Assembly (NCBI GenBank): GCA_029237695.1
Contig: CM055278.1
Coordinates: 68,997,188 to 69,061,187, forward strand
DNA: 64,000 bases
Direction of reading: 5' to 3'
Source: Conchocele bisecta
Lineage: Eukaryota; Mollusca; Bivalvia; Lucinida; Thyasiridae
A program made the translations under genes and the position numbers. This document shows, in pieces, positions 32,958 to 44,700 of the stretch; within the stretch, counting starts at the first letter, position 1; the number at the start of each line of letters is the position of its first letter. Below the pieces are notes generated by a model. That model had not been told where the DNA came from. It saw only the letters and a list, made by a program, of their open reading frames with translations, and searched no databases.

Positions 32958-34299
32958 TCACTCTCGTCTTCTGTGTCTTCCCCCGTCATCTGTGGCATCG
33001 CTATCATCGCCATCAGGAAACAGATCGTTGAACCAATGACTGTGTTTGTTCAAAACCTTTTTAATTCTCTTATTTAATGACATATCCTCTAAATCTATAA
33101 TTTCCGCAATTATTTTCTTATGTATTTCGCTTTCGGTAATCGGGATTAACCGTTTCAATAATGTAGTGTACGTCTTTAAGAATGATCCTTTATCGATATC
33201 AAAAACGTAGTCATACGCATTTGCCCTTGCCTTCTTGAAGGGGATACCGTTTTGCTGAAATTCCTCTACTTTCTCATTCCAAATGTCTTCGCTTTTGTCT
33301 ATCGCCTCATACGCCATTTTTCGAAAATGTTCTTCAATATCATCATAGTAATCGTCCATATTATCGTGTTCCAATGATATCCATTTATTACTAATAGGCT
33401 CCTCTTAGTGGTTGTCATTGGCTTTTCGTTTTGCGGATTGTCCTCATAACACCATTGTTTCACGTGCCGTTGTAAAACGTGGATGTCCATAAACACCAAC
33501 CCGCAATCATCGCAAGAATGCATGTCTTCTGTGTCTTGATCGTTTTGTGAATATGATACTTCTCCCGAGTTGTATCGCCGTATGTCGTTATTAAAGTTTG
33601 TCTCGGCCCTTCTTATGCTATTTAGAATGTTTGTGCGCATGCGCAAATGCTCCGGGGTTCTGGCTTTTAAATCAATCACTACTAGATAGCCGTATGGTTT
33701 ATTCACAGCTTCATCAAACTGACGCAGAAGTACCTGCGGATTAGTAGGATATATCTGCCTGGCTAGTGTCATTACTGGTTGTTTGTCTACGGGAGTTTTA
33801 AATAATACCAGATACTGACAATTTCTTCGCATGGTTGTATTTTTACTATGGAACATGTTTTGGTTTAAAGCGATGACGGACATGTTCCTATGATGACTTC
33901 CTTCGCCGTATATAAATCTGTAACACGTTCATACTTCGCAGCTTCGGATGCCATGTCATCCAATATAATAACGTTATTGAGTTTTGGATCTATGAATTCG
34001 TCCTTTGCTAAGTTAAATGGAATCCCCTTGATGAACTCGACTTTGGGATATACGCGTTGTCTGATGTGATCGTATAACGGTTGCCATCTCTTGTAAAACC
34101 AAATAATTCTCTGTGGCGTTGGAACTATCTTTTCCTTCGCTCGTTCTAACAGTTGCGTTACGAAGTAGGTTTTTCCGGACGACGTCGGTCCACTAATCAT
34201 ACATGTAAATGGATGTTTGAAAACGAAGTATGATTGCGTATCTGACTGCGTAGGCTCTGACATCAATTCCCGATTCGTCTGAGCTTCTGGCTGTCTCAT
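32958..34299 (-). pseudogene. A32/HerA-like ATPase with C2HC finger, left-arm copy, frame-broken
   Basis: Reading from 34,299 downward, the first frame (33,865-34,299) has Walker A GPTSSGKT (residues 37-44) and Walker B VIILDD (residues 110-115). A 2-bp excess relative to the right arm near 33,905 then shifts the frame. The second frame (33,299-33,883) carries the SVIALNQN segment expected after Walker B in A32-type ATPases, a PYGYLVVIDLKARTPEHLR block, and a zinc finger C-x2-C-x12-H-x4-C (CDDCGLVF ... HVKQWC). The third frame (32,958-33,374) is a charged helical tail ending in an acidic DGDDSDATDDGG stretch. ATPases of this superfamily pump DNA into capsids in Polintons and many large DNA viruses. 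I place it by motifs only. The breaks could be decay or assembly indels, since the other arm breaks elsewhere. Confidence 0.72.
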
Positions 34300-34316
34300 A
34301 TCTCCCGGAGCTCTCG

Positions 34317-35203
34317 GAACAACACCATTTATATGAAGAATATTACACTCTACAGAAATGGAAAATTATCTGCACTCGATATATTTCGACACGTCAAAGG
34401 CTGCTAGTTTCTCTGGACCAGATAAATTGTACAATTATGTTAAGAAACGAGTTCAATTTAACCTCAAACAGAATGACCCTGTATGTTGAAAAAATAGGCA
34501 AATCCCAAATATACGGAAATATATTCAATTGGTTGGGATGACATACATCAACTAAACGTTCCATGTTAGTGTATTTTCACAAGAACTGTTAATTGCTTCC
34601 ATATAACATTGTGAAGGAATGGCCTGTTATACCCATGTTTTATTACATCACACATGTGCAAATCGAGATATAGTATAGACCCTGATCATATTAGGCTCGG
34701 GGCTGCATTGGTCGCAGATGCAGTTGGTGAATTTTAATGTGAAATAGAAAATGTGTTCCATCGAATGAATAGGCATTTCTAAATGTACCGTTGAGAATTG
34801 TATTATCACGTTGAGTTTATACATTTGCTAACAAATCATAAACACATGAAATGAGAATGTTTGCTTTTTGACGCCTTTGATAGATTTTAGAGGAAATGCC
34901 GTTATCTCTTTCTTATTCTTACATAAAAGTACATGTTGCGGTCAATCATTTGAACCGTATCCATGCGAATTTTCAATGAGGAACACAACATAATTTATTT
35001 TAGGAATATGCGGATTTACATTTCAGTTTTGGTCACCCTGTAGTATCTATATATTTCATCATTACCCATACTTACAGATTCTGTTTCTTTTATGGAGATA
35101 ATCCTTTCCACGGTATAGGTATCTGGCAGAACCTCAACATGTGCAGTTGTAGAACGATTTCGTTGAAAATATTATCTTGGCAATGTTTCACCCTCGTGAA
35201 GAG
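34317..35203. repeat. Module inverted repeat A', left arm inner copy
   Basis: Reverse complement of 32,047-32,934 with a few percent difference (for example ATATACGGAAATATATTC against ATTAATGGAAATATATTC in the inner/outer pair). It lies upstream of the ATPase start. Confidence 0.85.
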
Positions 35204-35595
35204 ATGTCGACTATTAAATAACCGAATGGACGTTTCGTAGCGTCCTGATACGCTTCAACGAGTATACCCGACTTTCTAGGAAATATCTGACGTCCTAACG
35301 TAGCGATCTGAGTCAATAAACAGAAAATTCAGATTTTTGCAACGAATATCACATATATGTTCATCGAATTGTGTCATATGTTCATATTTCACGAGTGCTT
35401 CGCACGAGTGAAATATGGACATATGACACACGAGATGAAAATATATGTGATATTCGTTGCAAAAATCTGAATTTTCTGTTTATTGACTCAGATCGCTACG
35501 TTAGGACGTCAGATATTTCCTAGAAAGTCGGGTATACTCGTTGAAGCGTATCAGGACGCTACGAAACGTCCATTCGGTTATTTAATAGTCGACAG
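35204..35595. repeat. Central foldback of the palindrome
   Basis: GTCGACTATTAAATAACCGA at the left and TCGGTTATTTAATAGTCGAC at the right form stems of about 175-190 bp, closing on TTTCACGAGTGC-TTCG-CACGAGTGAAA near 35,397. The axis of the whole 17.4-kb palindrome passes through it. It may be a MITE-like foldback or the remnant of a hairpin end joined to itself. Confidence 0.8.
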
Positions 35596-36481
35596 CTCTT
35601 CACGAGGGTGAAACATTGCCAAGATAATATTTTCAACGAAATCGTTCTACAACTGCACATGTTGAGGTTCTGCCAGATACCTATACCGTGGAAAGGATTA
35701 TCTCCATAAAAGAAACAGAATCTGTAAGTATGGGTAATGATGAAATATATAGATACTACAGGGTGACCAAAACTGAAATGTAAATCCGCATATTCCTAAA
35801 ATAAATTATGTTGTGTTCCTCATTGAAAATTCGCATGGATACGGTTCAAATGATTGACCGCAACATGTACTTTTATGTAAGAATAAGAAAGAGATAAACG
35901 CATTTCCTCTAAAATCTATCAAAGGCGTCAAAAAGCAAACATTCTCATTTCATGTGTTTATGATTTGTTAGCAAATGTATAAACTCAACGTGATAATACA
36001 ATTCTCAACGGTACATTTAGAAATGCCTATTCATTCGATGGAACACATTTTCTATTTCACATTAAAATTCACCAACTGCATCTGCGACCAATGCAGCCCC
36101 GAGCCTAATATGATCAGGGTCTATACTATATCTCGATTTGCACATGTGTGATGTAATAAAACATGGGTATAACAGGCCATTCCTTCACAATGTTATATGG
36201 AAGCAATTAACAGTTCTTGTGAAAATACACTAACATGGAACGTTTAGTTGATGTATGTCATCCCAACCAATTGAATATATTTCCGTATATTTGGGATTTG
36301 CCTATTTTTTCAACATACAGGGTCATTCTGTTTGAGGTTAAATTGAACTCGTTTCTTAACATAATTGTACAATTTATCTGGTCCAGAGAAACTAGCAGCC
36401 TTTGACATGTCGAAATTATCGAGTGCAGATAATTTTCCATTTCTGTAGAGTGTAATATTCTTCATATAAATGGTGTTGTTC
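35596..36481. repeat. Module inverted repeat A, right arm inner copy
   Basis: Same sequence and orientation as 32,047-32,934. Mirror image of 34,317-35,203 and closer to that copy in sequence than to the outer one (shared ATATACGGAAATATATTC). Confidence 0.85.
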
Positions 36482-36498
36482 CGAGAGCTCCGGGAGAT

Positions 36499-37838
36499 AT
36501 GAGACAGCCAGAAGCTCAGACGAATCGGGAATTGATGTCAGAGCCTACGCAGTCAGATACGCAATCATACTTCGTTTTCAAACATCCATTTACATGTATG
36601 ATTAGTGGACCGACGTCGTCCGGAAAAACCTACTTCGTAACGCAACTGTTAGAACGAGCGAAGGAAAAGATAGTTCCAACGCCACAGAGAATTATTTGGT
36701 TTTACAAGAGATGGCAACCGTTATACGATCACATCAGACAACGCGTATATCCCAAAGTCGAGTTCATCAAGGGGATTCCATTTAACTTAGCAAAGGACGA
36801 ATTCATAGATCCAAAACTCAATAACGTTATTATATTGGATGACATGGCATCCGAAGCTGCGAAGTATGAACGTGTTACAGATTTATATACGGAAGGAAGT
36901 CATCATAGGAACATGTCCGTCATCGCTTTAAACCAAAACATGTTCCATAGTAAAAATCCAACCATGCGAAGAAATTGTCAGTATCTGGTATTATTTAAAA
37001 CTCCCGTAGACAAACAACCAGTAATGACACTAGCCAGCAGATATATCCTACTAATCCGCAGGTACTTCTGCGTCAGTTTGATGAAGCTGTGAATAAACCA
37101 TACGGCTATCTAGTAGTGATTGATTTAAAAGCCAGAACCCCGGAGCATTTGCGCATGCGCACAAACATTCTAAATAGCATAAGAAGGGCCGAGACAAACT
37201 TTAATAACGACATACGGCGATACAACTCGGGAGAAGTATCATATTCACAAAACGATCAAGACACAGAAGACATGCATTCTTGCGATGATTGCGGGTTGGT
37301 GTTTATGGACATCCACGTTTTACAACGGCACGTGAAACAATGGTGTTATGAGGGACAATCCGCAAAACGAAAAGCCAATGACAACCACTAAGAGGAGCCT
37401 ATTAGTAATAAATGGATATCATTGGAACACGATAATATGGACGATTACTATGATGATATTGAAGAACATTTTCGAAAAATGGCGTATGAGGCGATAGACA
37501 AAAGCGAAGACATTTGGAATGAGAAAGTAGAGGAATTTCAGCAAAACGGTATCCCCTTCAAGAAGGCAAGGGCAAATGCGTATGACTACGTTTTTGATAT
37601 CGATAAAGGATCATTCTTAAAGACGTACACTACATTATTGAAACGGTTAATCCCGATTACCGAAAGCGAAATACATAAGAAAATAATTGCGGAAATTATA
37701 GATTTAGAGGATATGTCATTAAATAAGAGAATTAAAAAGGTTTTGAACAAACACAGTCATTGGTTCAACGATCTGTTTCCTGATGGCGATGATAGCGATG
37801 CCACAGATGACGGGGGAAGACACAGAAGACGAGAGTGA
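36499..37838 (+). pseudogene. A32/HerA-like ATPase with C2HC finger, right-arm copy, frame-broken
   Basis: Mirror of the left-arm gene. The first frame (36,499-37,092) stays open for 197 codons and includes Walker A (GPTSSGKT), Walker B (VIILDD) and the GSHHRNMSVIALNQN block that the left arm interrupts. It then leaves frame because of a 1-bp deficit near 37,035. The finger lies in 37,089-37,391 (CDDCGLVF ... HVKQWC), where a 1-bp excess near 37,350 and a TAA at 37,389-37,391 occur. The acidic tail is in 37,422-37,838, in the same frame as the finger segment. An ATG at 36,499 follows GGAGATATG and is the natural start. The complementary placement of breaks between arms means either independent decay or uncorrected sequence indels. 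Confidence 0.72.
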
Positions 37839-37860
37839 CGATTAAATCTCAAACAGCATA

Positions 37861-38748
37861 AGAACAACACCATTTATATGAAGAATATTACACTCTACAG
37901 AAATGGAAAATTATCTGCACTCGATATATTTCGACCCGTCAAAGCCTGCTAGTTTCTCTGGACCAGATAAATTGTACAATTATGTTAAGAAACGAGTTCA
38001 ATTTGACCTCAAACAGAATGACCCTGTATGTTGAAAAAATAGGCAAATCCCAAAATTAATGGAAATATATTCAATTGGCTGGGCTGAAATACATCAACTA
38101 AACGTTCCATTTTAGTGTATTTTCACAAGAACTGTTAATTGCTTCCATATAACATTGTGAAGGAAAGGCCTGTTATACCCATGTTTTATTACATCACACA
38201 TGTGCAAGTCGAGATATAGTATAGACCCTGATCAGATTAGGCTCGGGGCTGCATTGGTCGCAGATGCAGTTGGTGAATTTTAATGTGAAATAGAAAATGT
38301 GTTCCATCGAATGAATAGGCATTTCTAAATGTACCGTGAGAATTGTATTATCACGTTGACTTTATACATTTGCTAACAAATCATAAACAAATGAAATGAG
38401 AATGTTTGCTTTTTGACGCCTTTGATAGATTTTAGAGGAAATGACGTTATCTCTTTCTTATTCTTCCATAAAAGTACATGTTGCGGTCACTCATTTGAAC
38501 CGTATCCATGCGAATTTCCAATGAGGAACACAACATAATTTATTTTAGGAATATGCGGATTTACATTTCAGTTTTGGTCACCCTGTAGTATCTATATATT
38601 TCATCATTACCCATACTTACAGATTCTGTTTCTTTTCTGGAGATAATCCTTTCCACAGTATAGGTATTTGGCAGAACCTCAACATGTGCAGTTGTAGAAC
38701 GATTTCGTTGAACATATTATCTTGGCAATGTTTCACCCTCGTGAAGAG
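37861..38748. repeat. Module inverted repeat A', right arm outer copy
   Basis: Reverse complement of 35,596-36,481 and mirror of 32,047-32,934. Ends CCCTCGTGAAGAG followed by the outer arm (TTTTGTAATTAATAACTTC). Confidence 0.85.
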
Positions 38749-41700
38749 TTTTGTAATTAATAACTTCAGATCGCATACGTAAAGTTGTCGAAGAAGCCAT
38801 GATTAATGTGATTAATATGATTCATGTGATAAGTTAACTGGGCTCATCGGGTCAAGAACAAGAATAAACGAACAATAATAACACGTTGGACGAAGCTGGC
38901 CTATCAGATAACCGGACGACAAGGCAATACCACTCCTCCTAATCAAATAGCATTTAATTGATCAATTATCCCAGCCCTAGCATTAATTAAGATTACCAGC
39001 GTGTGATATTGAGAAAGGATTCGATATTAAATTATATTTCATAACTGGACATGTCGAATGTAATTTTCATACTTTTCTCTTTTGTATAAACCACTTTGTT
39101 GAAATGGTGATGAAAAGTCATCTGTGCAAATGCATTTTCATTATCTGACTCATAGCCGGTCTGTCTTGTTGGCAAACCACCACAAAGAAAAAACGCACTG
39201 CTAATCAGTACAGATCATCGATAGACAGCATCAAGTGTAGATACTGATCAGATGTCAATGATGTACAAACACCGTTATCGATTGTAAATTTCTATACTGG
39301 TTTCACTTACCACCAATGTCAAGTAGTCCTACCTGATCCTATATTAGTTTATTGATTAATTACCAATTTAAAATACATAATTCACGGTACAGATTATTAA
39401 AAACTGAAACTATTATTTGGATAGAAATGTTTGAAAATAGACACATTCTTATTCAATATTTATTTATTAAAACGTATGTCGACGAACAAAATAATGAGAG
39501 CAAATGTTTTGTTAATCACTACGATTTTCTATTCGTCCGTCCATATGTCTATCCAAAAGAGACAAATACTAATTAATTATTGATTAACATTGATCTTGAT
39601 TTCAAGATATGAAACATGTTACTGTCACATTTAAGCACACGTATACTTGTAATTTAAAACGAACATAAGAGAGAAAAAATAATGTAAAACCCGTAGTCCA
39701 ATAAAGTATAACGACTTAGCGTATATTTCACAGTCAGGAAAATGCGAGAATTTTGAAAAGTTCGATTTTTAAATAAAAATGGACATATGAAGACATAAAC
39801 TTATTATTAAGATTTAAGTATCAAATTAAAGAAGGAAAACATATCGAAATAGTCATATGCTATAATAGAATGTACAATATAGATAAGTGTGCTATAAAGT
39901 TTGGTAAATGTAGATAATTTTGTTTTGTCGCAATATTTTGTATATAGCATATAAGGCGCAAATCTCTTGAATAAAAACTTAAATGGACATAGGAAAACAA
40001 CTTTCTGTTATATACACATTTATACCATACGAAGGATAATACTTTATACATTGATGCCTGATGCTATAATAGGTTGCCATTTAACAAATAATGATGTTAT
40101 AGACAATTTTCCAAAATATTGCTATATGTTTCCATATAAAATCTTGACCAGGTAAGCAGGCAAAATGTCTCGATAACAAGGGGAGTAACTGGCCATGCTA
40201 AGCCAGGCATATTGGCGAAATAGTCCAGTATGAGCTAGAAGCAATTTATATAATTTGCACTTGTTATTTTGTGTTCAGTATACAGCTATAAATAATTACT
40301 GGTAACATGGTAATTATTTTATTTATTTTTTTGTCGAATAATCGCGAATTATTTACTGCAAACTAAACGTCCTTGCACTTTATTTGTACAACCAGGGTAA
40401 AATTATTTTCTGCAAACTAAACATATTTTAACTATGTTTGTACAACTAGGATAGAAACCGTTCAGAAATACAAAGGTGTACAAGTTAGTCACCCAGTTAA
40501 GTCTGTCCATCCGCGAAGTCTTATCATATAGCTGTGAAATATGTCTTTGCTCTGTTGTATTAAAAACATATTTAATTCCACATTTGGTATAAATTATTTG
40601 CGATGTCATTTACGGAAAATATTTTCACGTGGTCATAAATGTAATTTTCAATAAAGTAAACATGTTCGGGAAGTGAGATACATGTTAGCCTGACACGTTA
40701 ATTCGAATATCACAGTGATCAAGGGTTATTATTATTATCTTATATTTAAGGGTAGGAATTGGCTCGAGGACCTTCCAAACCCGGGCATTGAGCCCAAAAA
40801 TGGCAGTCCAATGACCGTTGGCCCGTTTGTTTCCGATTTACTAATATCTGCCACTACACAGTCGAAATATGTGAATTAAATGAAGGAGGCAATGAAGCGG
40901 TTAATTTAACCTAGCTAGTTCATTCTCCTATCGCACGAAGCCGTTATGTAATACCGTGAAACAGCTGAGTGTGAGTGCATGTGATATATGGAGACTCAGT
41001 CGTAATAGAGTTATCCTATATGATGAAGATATTTGACGGTTGGTCAGGGCAACACATATCAGGCAGGGATTGATCGATATTGGGCTATGCAAAGTATGAT
41101 GCAATATGTTTATATATATTATATAACTATAGTCTAATGAATAGTATAGCGCTAGAGCGTCGGACTAGGGTATTGGATTTCATCGGGGAGTGTATGTCGA
41201 TATTGACAGTCGATATGCGTATGTGCGTAATTTGACACCTGGTACAATGTTGTACATACAATGAAGAATAATTTTACTGTATCATACTAGGGCACTGGAT
41301 TTCATCGGGGAGTGTATGTCGAGTCGTTCTGAGATTGACATCATCGTTCCGCGATTTCATTGGTCAGTTTTGAGATCGATTTTGATTGGTTAACAATACG
41401 GCGTTCTGATTGTTCAACAAGATGTATCTCGTGTCATTCGATCGTTAGTCACCGTGCTGTGAACATCGTATATTTTTAATTTTTAAACAAAAATACTTTT
41501 TTTAACATTTTTAAAGAAAAATATCATTTTCGAAGTTTTGTTTTTTTAAAGTTTTTAAAGTTCTTGAAATTTTTCATGAAGTTTTATTTTAAATTTTTTG
41601 AAATTTTTTGTGAATGTTTTAAAGTTTTTTTGAGTTCTTTAAAGTTTTTGAAATTTTTTAAAGCTTTTGAAATTTTTTAAAGTTTTTAATTTTTTTTTTT

Positions 41701-44072
41701 AATTTTTTTAAGTTTTTAAAGTTTTTAAAGTCATATGTACAGTAAATCCAAGATGTCGGCGGGACGTGAAAATCCTTATATGCAAATGAGCTACTATATT
41801 AAGTTATGTGGGAACCATCATACATGAATTGACGCATATGATGATGGAATGTATACCACGTGACTATAAGTGACATGACAATGCGTGGTTTGAGTTATCA
41901 TCAAAACTTGTTTCGATTGTGAACGCACATTCAGAATATATTGGCATTAACGGAAAAATAATAGTGACGATGGTGTGTCACCCTGCAGAGTGATTTGCTA
42001 GTGTGAGGGGGGTGGTGGGTGGGGTAGGGTATGGTGACAGGACAGTCCCACTGATGCCGCCTGAAGTCGGCAGAAACCATGTGTGTGTGTGTGTGTACCT
42101 GTCAAGAACATACAGAACGTATGATCAGCTCTCGGTGAGTATTACAGTTGATTACTAAAATTACAAAGTACATGTTGAATCGTAGTGTTGTTGGATAAAT
42201 GATGACGTTTCCACATTTTGTACAAAAATTATACCGCGTGCCAAAACTACGCTAACATAAAGTGTAAAATATAAAACTTACTTACCGGTGTATGACTGTC
42301 TATATATATTTAACCAATATATATTCGCTGTGGTAACGATGGCCGCAAGTTGTCCTATCTATATATAACCAATATTATATGTGCGCTGTGGTAACGATGT
42401 CAGTTGTATGTTTGTCTACAGAGTTTCAACAGATATATATACGCGTTCGCTGTTGTAAACATTGGGACATATATTATATTATAATGAATAGTATGACGTT
42501 AGACATTGGATAATATATCGTATAATGTTATGTATTGCCGTAATGTTTTTCGCTGTGGTCATGTATTATATAACTAATAAATAGTAGACACTACAATGGC
42601 TGTGAAAACTTTGGTGGTAATAACTATCGAACAATAGTTAGCTCAGCGCTCTCGGACTAGGGGACCCCTAGTACAATGTATAATGAATGTATACAGAGCG
42701 TCGGGCTATGGTGTAAGTGAATTAGCTACATGTTTGTACATCTTTTTGATATTTCGCGCGTTATTTAGTAAATCCAAGATGGCGGTGTCTGTGCAGACTG
42801 ATCGGGGTCTATGCTGGCTTGCAAATGGCGACGGTTTGTTTTGTAGTTAAATCCAAGATGGCGACCGATTGTTTGACGTTAAAACTTTCTGCACATGCGT
42901 GTCAATACATTATATGGACGAGCAGGCTGGTCTGGGACTACAATGGTTGCAATTATTGGTCAGTTCTGATTGGACGTGTAAGTATGTGGGAGAATTGGCT
43001 ATACAGCGCATGTTTGTACATCGTTTCATTCGTCTTCGGGTGAACAACGTGTACTTTTTTCTTTTTATTATTTTGGGTAGGATCAGTTTGTATTATTTGG
43101 GTACTATATTCAGTAATCCAAGATGGCGGCGGTTTGTTTACATTTAAAACCTTCTGCACAGGTATATCAATACATTATATAACTAGTGACAGTCACGACG
43201 TGCGATATACACTAATGCATGGTCAGTATAGGTACTGTTAAGGTGTGTAATATATTATTATGAATATAACTCCATTTAAGGTAAGCGTGTAGATTTAATA
43301 ATATCGATATTGTATAGATGTGTTGTAGTCTATGTTAGAATGAAAAGCTCCAGTATGGTTAGTAATATTTGGGACATAACGTAATTTGATGAATAATTTT
43401 ACTGCGTCGGACTGGGGCATTGGATTTCATCGGGGAGTGTATGTCGATATTGACAGTCGCTATACGTATGTGTGTAATTTGACACCTGGTACAATGTTGT
43501 ACATACAATGAAGAATAATTTTACTGTATCGGACTAGGGCATTGGATTTCATCGGGGAGTGTATGTCGAGTCGTTCTGAGAATGACATCATCGTTCCGCG
43601 ATTTCATTGGTCAGTTTTGAGATCAAAGTTTTTTAAAGTTTTATAAAAAAATTTGTGAAGTTTTTGTGAAGTTTTTTGTGAATTTTTTTTTTTTAAATTT
43701 TTTGTGAAGTTTTTTTATCGTTTCATTCGTCTTCGGGTGAACAACGCGTACTTTTTTCTTTTTATTATTTTGGGTAGGATCAGTTTGTATAATCCAAGAT
43801 GGCGGCGGGACGTGAAAACCTTATATGCGAATGATCCACTATATTTAGGAAATCCAATATGGAGGCGTCGGTAAACATGGGGTATATATTATATAACTAT
43901 AGTATAATATTATGTAGTACCACAATGTTGTTCACTGTGGTCATATATTATATAACTAATGAATGGTAGCCGATACAATGGCTGTGAAAAACGTTCGTGT
44001 TATATTATATAACTATCGAACAATAGAATGGCGGCCATTTTGTTTTGAACTTAAACCGACATCTATACTACT
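38749..44072. other. Outer part of the right arm, mirror of 26,717-32,046
   Basis: Reverse complement of the left outer arm, including A-tract regions (41,460-41,735 and 43,620-43,715), CCAAGATGGCGGC motifs and the conserved 225-bp blocks. Single-base differences are sparse (for example near 40,483 and 40,500). No recognisable gene. Confidence 0.8.
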
Positions 44073-44297
44073 GATCATACTTTATAATCTGTCGAACATA
44101 ATATTGTTCAGGTGACGCATTTAATTAGTATAAATAATTAAACAATATCATGCCTCATTTGCATATTAAAAAAGCCTGATACCACCGCGCGTCACTATCA
44201 GTAACATAAGTATTACTAAATTATTATATATCTGTATAGCCGGCACTTGTAATTTTTAAAACTGGTGGAATAGTGACACAAGTATACACTTATATAC
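44073..44297. mobile_element. TTAA-type MITE, right half after the giant insertion
   Basis: GATCATACTTTATAATCTGT, GGTGACGCATTTAATTAG, CCTCATTTGCATATTA, CGCGCGTCACTATCAGTAAC and GTGGAATAGTGACACAAGTA, as in 8927-9150. The terminal 40 bp with the outer TTAA has been lost beyond ACACTTATA. Confidence 0.85.
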
Positions 44298-44351
44298 ATA
44301 TCCGGCTGAGATGTTAGTTGATTTAACCCTTTGAACCCGAAATCCCGCTAT
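44298..44351. repeat. 55-bp sequence duplicated at 45,103-45,157
   Basis: ATCCGGCTGAGATGTTAGTT and TTAACCCTTTGAACCCGAAA occur at both places. A shorter relative is near 54,990. At 45,103 it interrupts a MITE, which suggests it is itself mobile or was copied. Confidence 0.6.
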
Positions 44352-44371
44352 AGCGGTTTATGCAAAAAGTG

Positions 44372-44590
44372 CAGATCCAGATGAGCCGGCTCGTAACGAG
44401 CCGTCTCATCAGGATCTGCACTTTTTGAAAGTAATTTTAATATTTCTTAGAACAAAAACACCCCCGTTTCATAAATGGACGAATCTGAAAATCATCTTGT
44501 GACCATTGGATTGGTCGGAACATTAGCATATCACAGTCCATTCCAGTTCCTTAGGGTTGAAATGCGGTTAAAACACAATACACCCCGTTT
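44372..44590. repeat. GATGAGCCGGCTC / GTGCAGATCC dispersed hairpin repeat
   Basis: Perfect hairpin AAAAAGTGCAGATCCAGATG ... CATCAGGATCTGCACTTTTT around GAGCCGGCTCGTAACGAGCC, then the family body. Best copy in the window. Confidence 0.75.
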
Positions 44591-44601
44591 GTCATGACGT
44601 G

Positions 44602-44700
44602 TCGCATATGCGACAACCCATGTGGATGTGTATATAAGAAGATGTGCGATATCTTGTGAACAAAATATTTACAAAATATACGATATTTTAGTGCGGGTGT
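44602..44700. repeat. Partial MITE of the ACGCCATGTGATTTTG family
   Basis: AAGATGTGCGATATCTTGTG and TTTACAAAATATACGATATTTT match 61,195-61,245. Only one side is present. Confidence 0.5.

Larger units (their letters stand above)
26717..44072. mobile_element. 17.4-kb palindromic Polinton/Maverick-like element
   Basis: Begins AGTAGTATAGATGTCGG and ends with the exact complement, CCGACATCTATACTACT. The 6-bp GATCAT duplication flanks it, and the host MITE continues correctly on both sides. Blocks sampled along the left arm (26,717 to about 35,397) recur as reverse complement in the right arm, with rare single-base and short indel differences plus a CA-repeat length difference near 28,701/42,080. 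The symmetry axis near 35,395 matches the midpoint of the termini. Known Polintons are 15-20 kb, make 6-bp duplications and start with AG; all three fit. Coding content seen is limited to an A32-like ATPase with a zinc finger, once per arm. No polymerase B, integrase, protease or capsid frame was found. Confidence 0.85.

Noticed and set aside
33299..33374. Overlapping second gene at the end of the ATPase frame
   Set aside because: The overlap of finger and tail frames seen in the left arm depends on a 1-bp difference from the right arm, so a frameshift or sequence error explains it better than a true overlapping gene.
26717..44072. Palindrome as a missed-adapter or assembly-inversion artefact
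   Set aside because: Such artefacts invert the flanks as well. Here the flanks are two successive halves of one MITE with a 6-bp duplication, and the arms carry real differences (frameshifts, SNPs, CA-repeat length). A partial mis-assembly in the centre cannot be excluded without reads.
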